A stretch of 64,000 nucleotides of DNA from the NCBI GenBank assembly GCA_016946835.1, contig JACVTC010000038.1, forward strand, positions 404,001-468,000. Reading direction: 5' to 3'. The notes beneath the pieces were generated by a model. It saw only the letters and a program-made list of their open reading frames with translations, was not told the DNA's origin and ran no database searches. A program made the position numbers and the translations under genes. This document shows, in pieces, positions 47,815 through 58,242 of the stretch; the first letter of the stretch is position 1; each line of letters starts with the position of its first letter. The DNA comes from Neocallimastix lanati (nom. inval.) (taxonomy: Eukaryota; Neocallimastigomycota; Neocallimastigomycetes; Neocallimastigales; Neocallimastigaceae).

Positions 47815-48480
47815 GTGATATCTTCCTTCTTAAAACCAGAATAATATTTTTATAACTACTTAGATCAAGAAACCTGGGTAAAAATCGATGATATCGATAT
47901 AACCTATTCACAATAGAATTATCTCAAAGTCTAATTCTGTAAAATAGACGAAGAAAAAAATGGAAGAGTATAAAAAGGAATTGGAAGAACTCAAATTCAA
48001 TGGAGAGGGAGATATTAATGAAACAAATAAATGAAAATAAATATTAAAACAACGATTGATCCAATATACTCACTAACATATGAATAAGACAAATTAAATC
48101 TCCTTAGAGGAATATTTAAGAACTACTATCTTAAAATATTCGAAAGGTTAAATCTACGCAGTTAATAAAAAAGAAGAAGTTTCAATTATTCAAAAAAAAA
48201 AAGAAAAAAAAAATATAATAGAGTTTTAAAAGTAAAGTAAAGTTAATGAAAGCAACCCTAAAAAAAAAAAAAAAAAAAACTACGAAATCAAGAAATAAAA
48301 AAATATCTTACTTCTCATTTTAATAATAAATAAAAGAATTGAGTTAGAAAATACTACTTTTGTGGTTCTACTGAACATACTATGCATATAAAGTATCATT
48401 ACAATATAAAGTGGGCTTTTGATAAATGGCGAAAAATTGAATACCGAAAAGTCTGATTCAACACTTAATCAAAAAAAACA
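47815..48480 (+). mobile_element. Fossil retroelement fragment, plus strand
   Basis: A higher-GC patch with broken former coding sequence on the plus strand, including a charged piece (MEEYKKELEELKFNGEGDIN) and a Cys/His cluster of zinc-knuckle appearance near 48,365. A gag-like origin is plausible but not certain. It is broken in several places and no terminal repeats were found. Confidence 0.35.
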
Positions 48481-48494
48481 ACCCGAGAAGTTAT

Positions 48495-49474
48495 AGTGAT
48501 GATGATGTAAATAATAAAAAATAATAATTATTTTTAATTGAATGAGTAATTGATTCAGGAATACAAGTCCATATATAGTGAATATTTTTGTTCCATCTAA
48601 AACTATTGAAAATTTCGTCAATATTTGATAAAGAATAAGAGTCATTAATCGTTACATCATTCATTTTTTCGATAATCAATACTCATTCTCCATCTTCCAT
48701 TATATTTGGGTACTAAAAACTACTGGGGGGAAGGACCATTCTGAAAACGTTCAATTAGTTTCTTGTTAATTAATTTGGTGAGTTCTTCTTTTTTGAATAT
48801 CAGATTTACATATGGATATTCTTATAATATTTCTGTGTAATTGGTTTTTACTGCAGGTTTTAATCTAATTTTATGTGATGATAAGCTAGAAGGAGTTAAT
48901 TCTTTAGATGAGCTGGCCATAATTACTAAATAATTATCAAAGCAGTTGAATAATTTATTCTCTGAACATTTTATTAAGGGTATCAGTGAACTTTTTTTTT
49001 TTTTTTTTTTTTTTTGTAGTGAATATATTCTCTTGGAGGTAAACCTTCTATCTTTTCATGATCATTATTAATTACATCAGGTATAGCTTTTAAATACACA
49101 TATCAATTTTTCTTCTTTTTCATATGTATTATTTATTGGGGCAATCACAGAAACAAATTCATTATTATTCATGTAATAAAGACTATACAATGTTGGATAA
49201 ATAAATATCTTATATAATCCATTTAAGGTTTTTAAATTAATAAGAATATCATAGAATGGATCCACTATTATTTGAAGAATTTTTGGTACTTTCGGGGATT
49301 TAGTTGTAGAAGACTTACTAGTTTATATCAGTTACCAATTTGGTGAAAGCTTGTTTTGTTATATTATCTGGTGTCATATCAGAAGTAATATCAATAATAG
49401 TGCTGGGTTTTGATTCGTCAATTTTAATAGATTTAACTTGTTGTTAAGAAGTATTAGCTTGTTCTTTATCATAA

Positions 49475-49513
<39 letters not shown>

Positions 49514-49686
49514 CATTTTCATTTTCATTTTCTTTTTCCTTATTAATTAAAGGTTATTCAAGTATTGAAAGATGGATCTGGCTCTGAGTTGGTTTATGTT
49601 TTGAGTTTTTCATTGATTCATTTTCTTTTTTTCTTTTTTAATACAGGTGTTGAGATTAACCTTAGATTATCTTTAAGAGAGCAATG

Positions 49687-49728
<42 letters not shown>

Positions 49729-50050
49729 AGATTCTTGTTCATCATCATTCTTTTTTTTCGTTTAATTACGGCACAAAGAAAGTTTTCATTTTCTTCTTAG
49801 TCTGATTATTCAATTGATTCATTAGTATGAATTTCCTCTTTATTTTCTGATTCTAATTTTATACTTCTTACTACTTGAGGTTGACTTTGCTGTGTCTTTT
49901 CTTCAAAAGTTGATTAAATTTTGACTGATACAATTTTATTGACGATGAGGGTGCTTCTTCTCCCTTTTAGTGATTTAATTTTTTTTTTTTTTTTTCGTAA
50001 TATTTTTTGCTATTTTTATCAATAATCACTTTGAGTTTAGGACAATTATT
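48495..50050 (-). mobile_element. Fossil Ty3/gypsy-type LTR retrotransposon pol fragment
   Basis: Minus-strand remains of a pol polyprotein. The region near 48,500-48,790 corresponds to the start of a Ty3/gypsy reverse transcriptase. Further upstream, to about 50,050, lie pieces of the preceding Lys/Glu/Ser-rich and protease-linker part. It is broken by many interruptions and expanded homopolymers. RNase H, integrase and LTRs were not found. An old, dead copy. Confidence 0.55.
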
Positions 50051-50463
50051 AAAAAAAGCATATTTTTTAATAATAATGCATGTATAAATACACATGCATT
50101 ATTAAATCTGATTATAATTTATTAATTTATTAATTTATTTATAATTGGATAAATATTAAAAAATTCATAGTGTTCAATTAAAAAAATATAAACGCCACAT
50201 TATATAATGCAGCATATTCTATATATTATTCTATATATTTTAGTTATAAATTGTATATATAATTATTGTAAATGAATAAATAAATAAATAAATTAATAAA
50301 TAAATAAATAAATCATCAATACAAATTCACCATATTAAATAAATATTTATTTATTTAATATTTATTTATCATTAATATTAAATTGATTATTATTTACTTA
50401 ATTAATTGTTAAATATTTAATTATTTAAAGTGTTTATATTTTATTATTATTTTTTTTTTTTAC
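50051..50463. other. AT-rich spacer with a dispersed CGCCACATT motif
   Basis: No gene. AAACGCCACATTATATAATG lies at 50,190-50,209, a copy of the motif that recurs around the window. The rest is AAAT-rich filler up to the transposon's target duplication. Confidence 0.7.
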
Positions 50464-50471
50464 ATAAACTC
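50464..50471 (+). repeat. Left 8-bp target-site duplication of the MULE
   Basis: ATAAACTC stands directly left of the element and is repeated exactly at 55,020-55,027. Eight to eleven bases is the usual target duplication length for Mutator-like transposons. Confidence 0.85.
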
Positions 50472-50663
50472 GGGAGAGGTCCAAAACGCCAATTTTTTTC
50501 ACGTGATATATCAAATTTTGAGGCTTTTTAAATTAATAGTTATATGATACTATTTTGTTGTATTATTAATTTGTAATTTTTTTCTTAAAATTTATTAAGT
50601 GAATAATTAAATAAATTATAATGGTTAGATAAAAATAAATATTTTTTTACAAAAAAAAAAAAA

Positions 50664-51690
50664 TTAAAATAAAATATTCAAACAATTAAAAGGTTTAATA
50701 TTCAAACAATTAAAAGGTTTAATATTCAAACAATTAAAAGGTTTATTTTAAAAAAAAATATATTAATAAAATACTTTAACAATTATATAGATTTATTTAT
50801 TTAAAAAATATTAATAAAATATTTAAACAACTATTAATAAAATACTTTAGCAATTATATAGATTTATTTATTTAAACAACTATTAATAAAATATTTTAGC
50901 AATTATATAGATTTATTTATTTAAAAAATATTAATAAAATATTTAAACAACTATTAATAAAATATTTTAGCAATTATATAGATTTATTTATTTAAAAAAA
51001 ATATTAATAAAATACTTTAACAATTATATAGATTTATTTATTTAAAAAAAAAATATTAATAAAATACTTTAACAATTATATAGATTTATTTATTTAAAAA
51101 AAAATATTAATAAAATACTTTAACAATTATATAGATTTATTTATTTAAAAAATATTAATAAAATATTTAAACAACTATTAATAAAATACTTTAGCAATTA
51201 TATAGATTTATTAATTTAAAAAAAATATTAATAAAATACTTTAACAATTATATAGATTTATTTATTTAAAAAAAAATATTAATAAAATACTTTAACAATT
51301 ATATAGATTTATTTATTTAAAAAAAAATATTAATAAAATACTTTAACAATTATATAGATTTATTTATTTAAAAAAAATATTAATAAAATACTTTAACAAT
51401 TATATAAATTTATTTATTTAAAAAAAATATTAATAAAATATTTTAACAATTATATAGATTTATTTATTTAAAAAAAAATATTAATAAAATACTTTAACAA
51501 TTATATAGATTTATTTATTTAAAAAATATTAATAAAATATTTAAACAACTATTAATAAAATACTTTAACAATTATATAGATTTATTATTTAAAAAAAATA
51601 TTAATAAAATACTTTAACAATTATATAGATTTATTTATTTAAAAAAAAAAAATTAATAAAATATTTAAACAATTATTAATAAAATTAATT
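50664..51690. repeat. About 50-bp tandem array inside the MULE
   Basis: It starts with three 24-bp units (AATATTCAAACAATTAAAAG plus GTTT) at about 50,664-50,741. About twenty units of roughly 50 bp follow, each with AATACTTTAACAATTATATA then GATTTATTTATTTAA and a short A run. Some units carry an extra ATTTAAACAACTATTAATAA insert, giving a higher-order pattern. It lies 3' of the transposase gene. Confidence 0.85.
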
Positions 51691-52025
51691 ATAAACATTA
51701 ATAATAAAATATAAAAATATAAAAATATAAAAATATATTATTGATATTAATAATAAAGTATAAAAATATAGGATTATTTATTTTAAAAAAAATATTAATA
51801 AAATATTTAAACAATTATTAATAAAATAAATTATAATAATAAAATTATAGAATATTTATTTAAACTACATAAATTTTATCAAGTATATAAACATTTTAAC
51901 TTTTTAATAATTATAAAATTTTAATTAATAAATTTAATTATAAGTTTTTGTATGAAAGAATTTTAATGATTTTTTCTTTTGGAAATTCCTCTGTCATTTC
52001 ATAATTATTTATTATTAAATAATAT

Positions 52026-53447
52026 TTATAAAATATTATTTAAATTAGTTAAACATTCAAACCACAATTTAGAAAGATCACTTCTATCATATTTTATATT
52101 AATTAACTTGGCTTCTTTATTTTTGTATTTTTCAATTAAGATATTAATTTCATCAGTTTTTGTTTTTATTTTTTTTTTCATTCTCCAAATTCCTTTTATT
52201 TTCATTTGGTAATCATAATATGATAAATGTTCGTGTTCTTTTAATTTATTTATTAATTCATAAAAATTTGGTTTCATTGGAAATAGTTTATTTAAAGAAT
52301 TATTGAGTGATTCTGAAGCATTATTGGTTATATGTTCAATATTATTATAATAATTCCAACTTTTCATATCGTAACCAATTAAATATGTTTCATAAAAATA
52401 TTCTAAAAATTTTAAAAATTGACAAGAATTTTTTTCAATGGATTTAGTTTTAATTAATGAAAAAATATCCATTATGTATTCAGGGTTGATAAATGGTAAG
52501 TTTGAAATTCCTTTGTAATAATTAAATATTTTTTCATCATCGTTCACTTCATTACGGCACAATTCATTTTTTTTAATTTCTAATAAATTTTTATAATGCC
52601 AAATACAGTATTTAATATTTATATTAGGAAATATTTTTTTAACTGCTTTGGATATGCCTTTTTCAAAATCGCAATGTACATTTTTTGGTTCAGTTATAAT
52701 ATTATTATTAGAATTTTGTTTTAATTTATTGAATAACATTTTATATGTTTTTTGCTTTTTATTTCTTAATATTGCATAAGAAGTAGTATAAAAACTATTC
52801 AATTCTTTAACGTAAGTTCTAGTAATAAACACTTGTTGACTAAATTTAGGTGCGATATAAAAAGTACCATCCACAAATATATCATTATTATATTTCTTAA
52901 ATAATTTTGCTTGAAAAGGGGATTGAAAAATTACTAAATCAGAATTTTTGAATATCATAAAATCTTCATTTCGTTCAGTTTTATAATATTCAGATTCATT
53001 AGGAATTTCATTAAAAGTTGTTACATTGGATGGTAGTTTTTTATTAATACTTCTTAATATTAGAGTTTTAACTGAAATATATTCTGGACACGGATATATA
53101 AATCCCATTTCTTTAGAAATTTCATTATATAGTCTTTTTCGTTTTATATCAAAAGGATTTGAATGTTTTTTAATTTCATCTTTAATTTTATGTTTCATTA
53201 CAGATAGGGATACACTATATTCGTTTCCAGGATGATTATGTAAACTCTCATATTTTAAGATTTCTTTCTCATTATTTAAAATAATAAAAGATTTACATTT
53301 ATTATTTTTTTTATATTCGGTACATTTATAAACTCTTGAATTATCTTTCCTTGAATGTGAAAAATTAAATTTATATTGTTTATTAATAATGATTTGTTCT
53401 TCTCCTTTATTAGACTCACTTATATAAATAGTTATGTTTTCTTCCAT
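52026..53447 (-). CDS. MULE transposase with FLYWCH-type zinc finger
   Basis: Single uninterrupted frame of 473 residues. The N-terminus has a FLYWCH/WRKY-GCM1-like zinc finger for binding the transposon ends: Cys42, Cys51, His70 and His72 (YKCTEYKKNNKC ... LHNHPG). The MULE catalytic domain follows with an RNase-H-like DDE triad: Asp193 in FVDGTFYIAP, Asp260 in NVHCDFEKGISKAV, and probably Glu378 in TNNASESLNNSL. The characteristic Cys-x2-His (Cys281, His284 in YCIWHYKNLL) lies between the second Asp and the Glu. It starts at the first Met after AT-rich sequence. All key residues are present, so the enzyme may be functional. It makes staggered cuts that leave 8-11-bp target duplications, consistent with those seen around this element. 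Confidence 0.9.
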   Translation of the reverse strand: MEENITIYISESNKGEEQIIINKQYKFNFSHSRKDNSRVYKCTEYKKNNKCKSFIILNNEKEILKYESLHNHPGNEYSVSLSVMKHKIKDEIKKHSNPFDIKRKRLYNEISKEMGFIYPCPEYISVKTLILRSINKKLPSNVTTFNEIPNESEYYKTERNEDFMIFKNSDLVIFQSPFQAKLFKKYNNDIFVDGTFYIAPKFSQQVFITRTYVKELNSFYTTSYAILRNKKQKTYKMLFNKLKQNSNNNIITEPKNVHCDFEKGISKAVKKIFPNINIKYCIWHYKNLLEIKKNELCRNEVNDDEKIFNYYKGISNLPFINPEYIMDIFSLIKTKSIEKNSCQFLKFLEYFYETYLIGYDMKSWNYYNNIEHITNNASESLNNSLNKLFPMKPNFYELINKLKEHEHLSYYDYQMKIKGIWRMKKKIKTKTDEINILIEKYKNKEAKLINIKYDRSDLSKLWFECLTNLNNIL

Positions 53448-53867
53448 TTATAAATTTTAATATATAGTTTTTAATTATATCTTTTAAATTATTATATTAA
53501 TTATCTAAATATTATTTTTTAATATTAATTCTGAACAATTAAATATTCAATTTTTTTTAAAAGATAAAAAGTATTTTAATTATTTCTTTTTCTTTTAATT
53601 TTTTTTAAAAAAAAACAGATACATAAAGTATATATGAAAATATTTTAATTTTTATTATTTAAAAATAAATTATTTATTTAATGTATATAAAAAAAATTTA
53701 ATTATTTATTTATTCTAAATTAATATTAATTATTTTTTTTAATATATACTAATAAAGAATTTATGAATTAATTAATTATTTTATTTATATTATAATCTAA
53801 TTAAATTATTAACTTTTAAGTCTTTTTAAAACAACAAATATATATAGCATTTTTTAGCATATAAAGT

Positions 53868-54200
53868 AGAACTGGGCTTTCTTCTGGTTGTTATGTGGTG
53901 GACTTAATAATCATCTGGTATCTATTCTTTATCTGATTTTCCCGATAGGGTTTGGAGAAAGGGTAAAGGGGTTATAATGGCACAATTTCAGGTAAGTATT
54001 AATTCCGCTCCTACCATTATTGGATTGCCACGTATTTAATTTCTATATTTGATCACCCATGGCATCCTAGTGTAGTTGTATAGCTTATACTGTGAGGGTT
54101 ACGAGTTCAATTTCTATAGGATAACACGGATGTTATTTGACATGTCTACTGGAGCTACCTCTGCTTAGGAATTTGGAGCGCCGACGTCGTACTGATATAG
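53868..54200 (+). mobile_element. tRNA-derived SINE-like copy nested in the MULE
   Basis: A higher-GC island within the transposon. Positions 54,061-54,127 look like a degenerate tRNA: GGCATCC acceptor strand with a partly matching GGATAAC partner, a perfect polymerase III box A (TAGTGTAGTTG, 54,068-54,078), loop CTGTGAG (anticodon GTG, His type) and a box-B-like GTTCAATTT (54,105-54,113). The arrangement resembles fungal tRNA-His. The body ends in GCTTAGGAATTTGGAGCG followed by CCGACGTCGTACTGATATAG, diverged from the tails at about 976 and 33,779. The 190 bp before the tRNA-like part have similar GC but no identified partner, so the 5' limit is uncertain. Confidence 0.55.
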
Positions 54201-55019
54201 TATAAGATATATATACCAAAGTATATATGTTCTTTACAAGCCCATATATATAATATGGAATAGACATGTGAATTCATATGTGTAAAAAACCTATTTATAT
54301 ATCTCTACAAAACGGTTGCTGTAATATATAAATAGTAATTGAAATGCGAACAACAAATTTTAATTTTTGAAATTTCAATTTACAGCTATAATTTAAGTCT
54401 TATAAAAATATTATTTTGTAATTTTTATTATTATTTAATATTTTATTTATAAATTATATATAAAATAAAAGGTTTAATTCTATTATTAAGATGTTATAAT
54501 AACAACTAAAGTTTTAGTTATAATATAAAAAATTAATATTTTAAATAATATTAATTTAAATATAAATTTATAAAATAAAATTTTTTAATAATAAAATATA
54601 AAAATATTATGTTGATATTAATAATAAAATATAAAAATATAAAAATATAAAAATATAATATTAATAGAAAAATATAAAAATATAATATCAATAATAAAAT
54701 ATAAAATATAAAAATATAATATAAATATTAATAATAAAATATAAAAAATAAGGTTATAAAGAAAATAATTATTTATCATTTTCCTTATAACATGATTGTC
54801 AAAAAAAAAAAAAATTATATAAAAATATTTTATTTTTTATTGACCTTTTTAATTTTTATTTATTTATTTATTTACTTATTTATTTATACATTTATTTCTT
54901 TTTTACTTAAAATTATATTAAATTTTATGGCGTAATAATATAAATTTTAAAAGCCACAAATAAATAGATGGCTTATTAAAATTTCAAAAAAAAAAAATTG
55001 GCGAAATGGACCACATTCC

Positions 55020-55027
55020 ATAAACTC
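55020..55027 (+). repeat. Right 8-bp target-site duplication of the MULE
   Basis: ATAAACTC, identical to 50,464-50,471, immediately follows the right terminal repeat. Confidence 0.85.
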
Positions 55028-55385
55028 ATTTATATATTTCCAATTATTATTTACATTGTATAAATTATGGCTTTAAATTACAACTTAGAAACGCCACATA
55101 GCAAAAGAAATACTTTCAATTCACTAGCTTAAAGGAATTTTAGAATATTTGTAAAATATGCGTTAAATGTATTAAAATGTAAAGTACTATATTAAATGAA
55201 TATTGATATATAAGTATGAAATTTGGAATTATTAAATTTTTAACTTCTTATCGTATTATTAATAAAATCGAATTATAAAAGTTTTAAAAAATTATCAAAA
55301 AAAAAAAAAAAATAAATTTTTATTTTGTTTTTATTATTTATTAAAATTCATATAATAGTTATTAGAAATAATAAAATTAAAACGA
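55028..55385. other. AT-rich spacer
   Basis: No gene. It contains ATGGCTTTAAATT (about 55,068) and ACGCCACATA (55,091), a further copy of the dispersed motif, and an A run near 55,298-55,312. Confidence 0.7.
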
Positions 55386-55748
55386 ATGTTAAAACCAATT
55401 TCAAATAATTTTATTTTAAATTTTAAAAGTGTTTCTTTAAACCCTTTTTCACACGTAATTAAAAATACTTTTAATTATAATTTTTTAAATAAATTATATA
55501 TCATACAGAATAGAAATTATACTTATTTAAATAATAATTCTCTATGGAATAATGATGTAAGGAGAAACAATTTAATTCATTTTAATAATAATCAGGAAAA
55601 GTTATCTTTGAAATTTAATTTTCATTCAGGTATTTTTTTTATTATATAAATAATATGTATAGTTTTATTAAATAATTGGTATATGTTAATATTAATATAA
55701 TAAATAATAAAAATATGGTTTTTAATTAAAGCCCATTCCATATTGTAA
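55386..55748 (+). CDS. Possible small two-exon gene with presequence-like N-terminus
   Basis: An open frame from 55,386 encodes MLKPISNNFILNFKSVSLNP and continues with basic, Asn-rich, acid-poor sequence (YIIQNRNYTYLNNNSLW). It reaches a good donor after 55,629 (CAG/GTATTT). An acceptor AAAG at 55,728-55,731 would add AHSIL and a stop, giving 86 residues and a 102-nt intron. The N-terminal composition (Lys, Ser, hydrophobic, almost no acid) resembles a mitochondrial or hydrogenosomal targeting peptide. It may be a real small protein, or the surviving first exon of a larger lost gene. I do not recognise a family. Confidence 0.35.
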
Positions 55749-56213
55749 TTAGAAGTAAAAAAAAAAAAAAAAAAAAAAAAAGTGAACATTTCACTTTAAA
55801 AGTGATTAATTCTTTTTTCTTTCTTTAATTAATTCATTCTTCAAGTTATTTCAATTATACATAGTTAAGTTAATAATAAAAATAAATAAAAACAAACAAA
55901 CAACACAAAAAAAAAAAAAAAAAAAAAAGTATGACAAATGTGAAAAATGTATAAACCATATTAAAGAAAAATATATATTCTATTACAAAAGTTCTAGTGT
56001 AATTTCTTTAAAAAATAATGTGTTTTAAGATATGTTTCTAATTAAAAATATGTATCAACTTAATAATTCTTTTGAATGATTGGCTATATTTTCCAATTTC
56101 ACAATATAGTAATTTAATGTATATTTAAAATTAAAATTTAATTTACAACATTAATTAAAATAAAAATTAATAATTTAATTAAAAAAATAATATATATAAT
56201 GATAAAAAGATAA

Positions 56214-56269
<56 letters not shown>

Positions 56270-56310
56270 CATTTTACTTATTATTTTATTAAATATTTTC
56301 ATTATTAACA
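55749..56310. promoter_or_regulatory. Spacer with poly(T) tract upstream of the dipeptidase gene
   Basis: AT-rich, with A runs at 55,757-55,781 and near 55,910. A 39-nt T run at 56,231-56,269 ends 41 nt before the start codon of the C69 gene. Long poly(dT) tracts just upstream of start codons may exclude nucleosomes or act in the 5' UTR. This is inference from position only. Confidence 0.4.
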
Positions 56311-57792
56311 ATGGAAGAGTCAAAAATTGCTTCTTGCACTACAATTCTTGTAGGAAAAAATGCTTCATATGACGGATCTACAATGATGGCACGTACTGAA
56401 GATTCAGGTGCTGGAAGTTTTTGTTCAAAAAAGCACATTGTCGTAAAACCTTCAGAACAACCTCGTCATTATAAATCTGTTTTATCAAAGTTTGAAATAG
56501 ACCTTCCAGATAATCCACTTCAATATACAGCAATGCCAAATGCTAATCCAAAGGAGGGTATTTGGGGAGAAGCAGGTATAAATACTAAAAACGTAGCTGT
56601 ATCTGAAACAGAAACAATTACTTCAAATGCATTGGTTTTAGGTGCTGATCCTTTAGTTAAAACTGGAATTGGTGAAGAAGACATTTTAACCATTACTTTA
56701 CCTTATATAGATTCAGCAAGAAAAGGTGTCGAGAGACTTGGTTCTATTTTAGAGAAGTATGGTACATATGAAATGAATGGAATTGGATTCCAAGATGAAA
56801 ATGAAGTATGGTGGCTTGAAACAATTGGTGGCCATCATTTTATTGCAAAAAGGGTTCCAGATGATTCATATGTAGTTGGACCAAATCAGCAAGGAATTAA
56901 AACATTTGATTTTGTCGATGCTTTTGGTGAAAAGAAAAATCATATTTGTTCAAGTGATTTAATTGAATTCATTGTTAATAATAAATTAAATGTATCATTT
57001 ACAAAATGTGAAGACTTGAAAAATGAAAGAGCATTTGATGTTAGAGCAACATTAGGAAGTCATACAGATTTTGATAGAGCATATAATACGCCAAGAGCGT
57101 GGTTCATGCACAAATATTTAAGTCCAAAAAAATATAAGTGGACAGGAGAAAATGCTGATTTTACTCCAGAAAGTGACGATTTACCTTGGTCTTTAGTTCC
57201 AGATCATAAAATAACAGTTGCTGATGTTAAATACCTTATGTCATCCTACTATCAAGGAACAAAATATAATCCTTATGGAAAGCACGGTGATATATCAGAA
57301 GCTGGAAAATATAGACCAATTGGTATTAATAGAACAAACTTTGTAACACTTACGCAAATTAGAGGATATATGCCAGATGAAATTAAGTCGGTTGAATGGA
57401 TCGCTGTAGGTTCATGTGCATTTAATGCCTTTATGCCTCAATACTCAAGAGTTAATGATTCTCCTAAATATATAAAAGAAGTAACTGATGAAGTTACAAC
57501 AGAAAATTTCTATTGGACTAATAGAATTATTGCTGCTTTAGTTGATTCTCATTATAATGATGCTATGGCTTGGGTTGACAGATATCAAAATAAGATGGCA
57601 GCCAAAGGTCATGAATTTATTAATCAATTTGATAAACAATATAAAGAAGGAAATGTTTCTAAAACATTCCTAGATGATGCTAATAATGAAATTGCAGATT
57701 TTACTAAAAAGGAAACTTCTGATCTTTTATCCAAGGTATTATTTACTGCAAGTTTGAAAATGAAAAATGCATTTTCAAGATCAGATGCTTAA
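56311..57792 (+). CDS. C69-family dipeptidase (PepD-like), bacterial type
   Basis: Ntn-hydrolase dipeptidase of MEROPS family C69, which cleaves a broad range of dipeptides. Single exon, 493 residues, typical for the family. The N-terminus MEESKIASCTTILVGKNASY carries the nucleophile Cys9, which becomes the N-terminal residue after removal of the short propeptide. DGSTMMARTED, GIWGEAGINTKNVAVSETET, GEEDILTITLPYI, SARKGVERLGSILEKYGTYE and WWLETIGGHHFIAKRVPDDS are conserved in the Lactobacillus PepD group. There is no signal peptide, so a cytosolic role in peptide use is expected. The lack of introns, close likeness to Firmicutes enzymes, and the neighbouring GH26 gene all suggest horizontal transfer from gut bacteria. 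It converges on the GH26 gene 1.2 kb away. Confidence 0.92.
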   Translation: MEESKIASCTTILVGKNASYDGSTMMARTEDSGAGSFCSKKHIVVKPSEQPRHYKSVLSKFEIDLPDNPLQYTAMPNANPKEGIWGEAGINTKNVAVSETETITSNALVLGADPLVKTGIGEEDILTITLPYIDSARKGVERLGSILEKYGTYEMNGIGFQDENEVWWLETIGGHHFIAKRVPDDSYVVGPNQQGIKTFDFVDAFGEKKNHICSSDLIEFIVNNKLNVSFTKCEDLKNERAFDVRATLGSHTDFDRAYNTPRAWFMHKYLSPKKYKWTGENADFTPESDDLPWSLVPDHKITVADVKYLMSSYYQGTKYNPYGKHGDISEAGKYRPIGINRTNFVTLTQIRGYMPDEIKSVEWIAVGSCAFNAFMPQYSRVNDSPKYIKEVTDEVTTENFYWTNRIIAALVDSHYNDAMAWVDRYQNKMAAKGHEFINQFDKQYKEGNVSKTFLDDANNEIADFTKKETSDLLSKVLFTASLKMKNAFSRSDA

Positions 57793-58180
57793 ATTTAACA
57801 ATATAATTAACTAAGAGAAATATATAAATATTATATATTTTAAAAAGCTTATTCAGAATAACATTAAATAATTAACAAAATAATGTTAAATAATAAATAA
57901 AATAATGTTCAAACAATAAACAAAAAATGCACAATAATAAATAAAATAATGCTAAATAATAAACAAAAAATGCAAAATAATAAACAAAAAATGCAAAATA
58001 ATAAGCAAAAAATGTAAAATAATTGACAAAATAATATTAAATAATAAATAAAATAATGTTAAATAATAAACAAAATAATGTTAAAGTAAAATAATAATTT
58101 AAATAATTAAATAAACACTTTTATATTATATAAATAAAAAAATATATTCAAATTAAATAAAAATTGAATTTAAATTTTAA

Positions 58181-58242
<62 letters not shown>

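Larger units (their letters stand above)
50472..55019 (-). mobile_element. Mutator-like (MULE) DNA transposon, 4,548 bp, both ends present
   Basis: Terminal inverted repeats are imperfect. The left end (50,472-50,499) begins GGGAGAGGTCCAAAACGCCA. The right end (54,991-55,019), read inward on the minus strand, begins GGAATGTGGTCCATTTCGCC. Both share GGTCCA, CGCCAATTTTTTT and, further in, a GGCTTTT block. The ends are flanked by the exact 8-bp duplication ATAAACTC. Inside are a transposase gene (52,026-53,447, minus), a long AT tandem array on the left side, and a SINE-like copy on the right side. The intact transposase frame and exact duplication suggest a fairly young insertion, although the two ends have diverged from each other. 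Confidence 0.85.

Noticed and set aside
54061-54127. A functional tRNA-His gene
   Set aside because: The acceptor and T stems have several mismatches, box B is imperfect, and the sequence sits within a repeat with related copies, so a SINE head is more likely.
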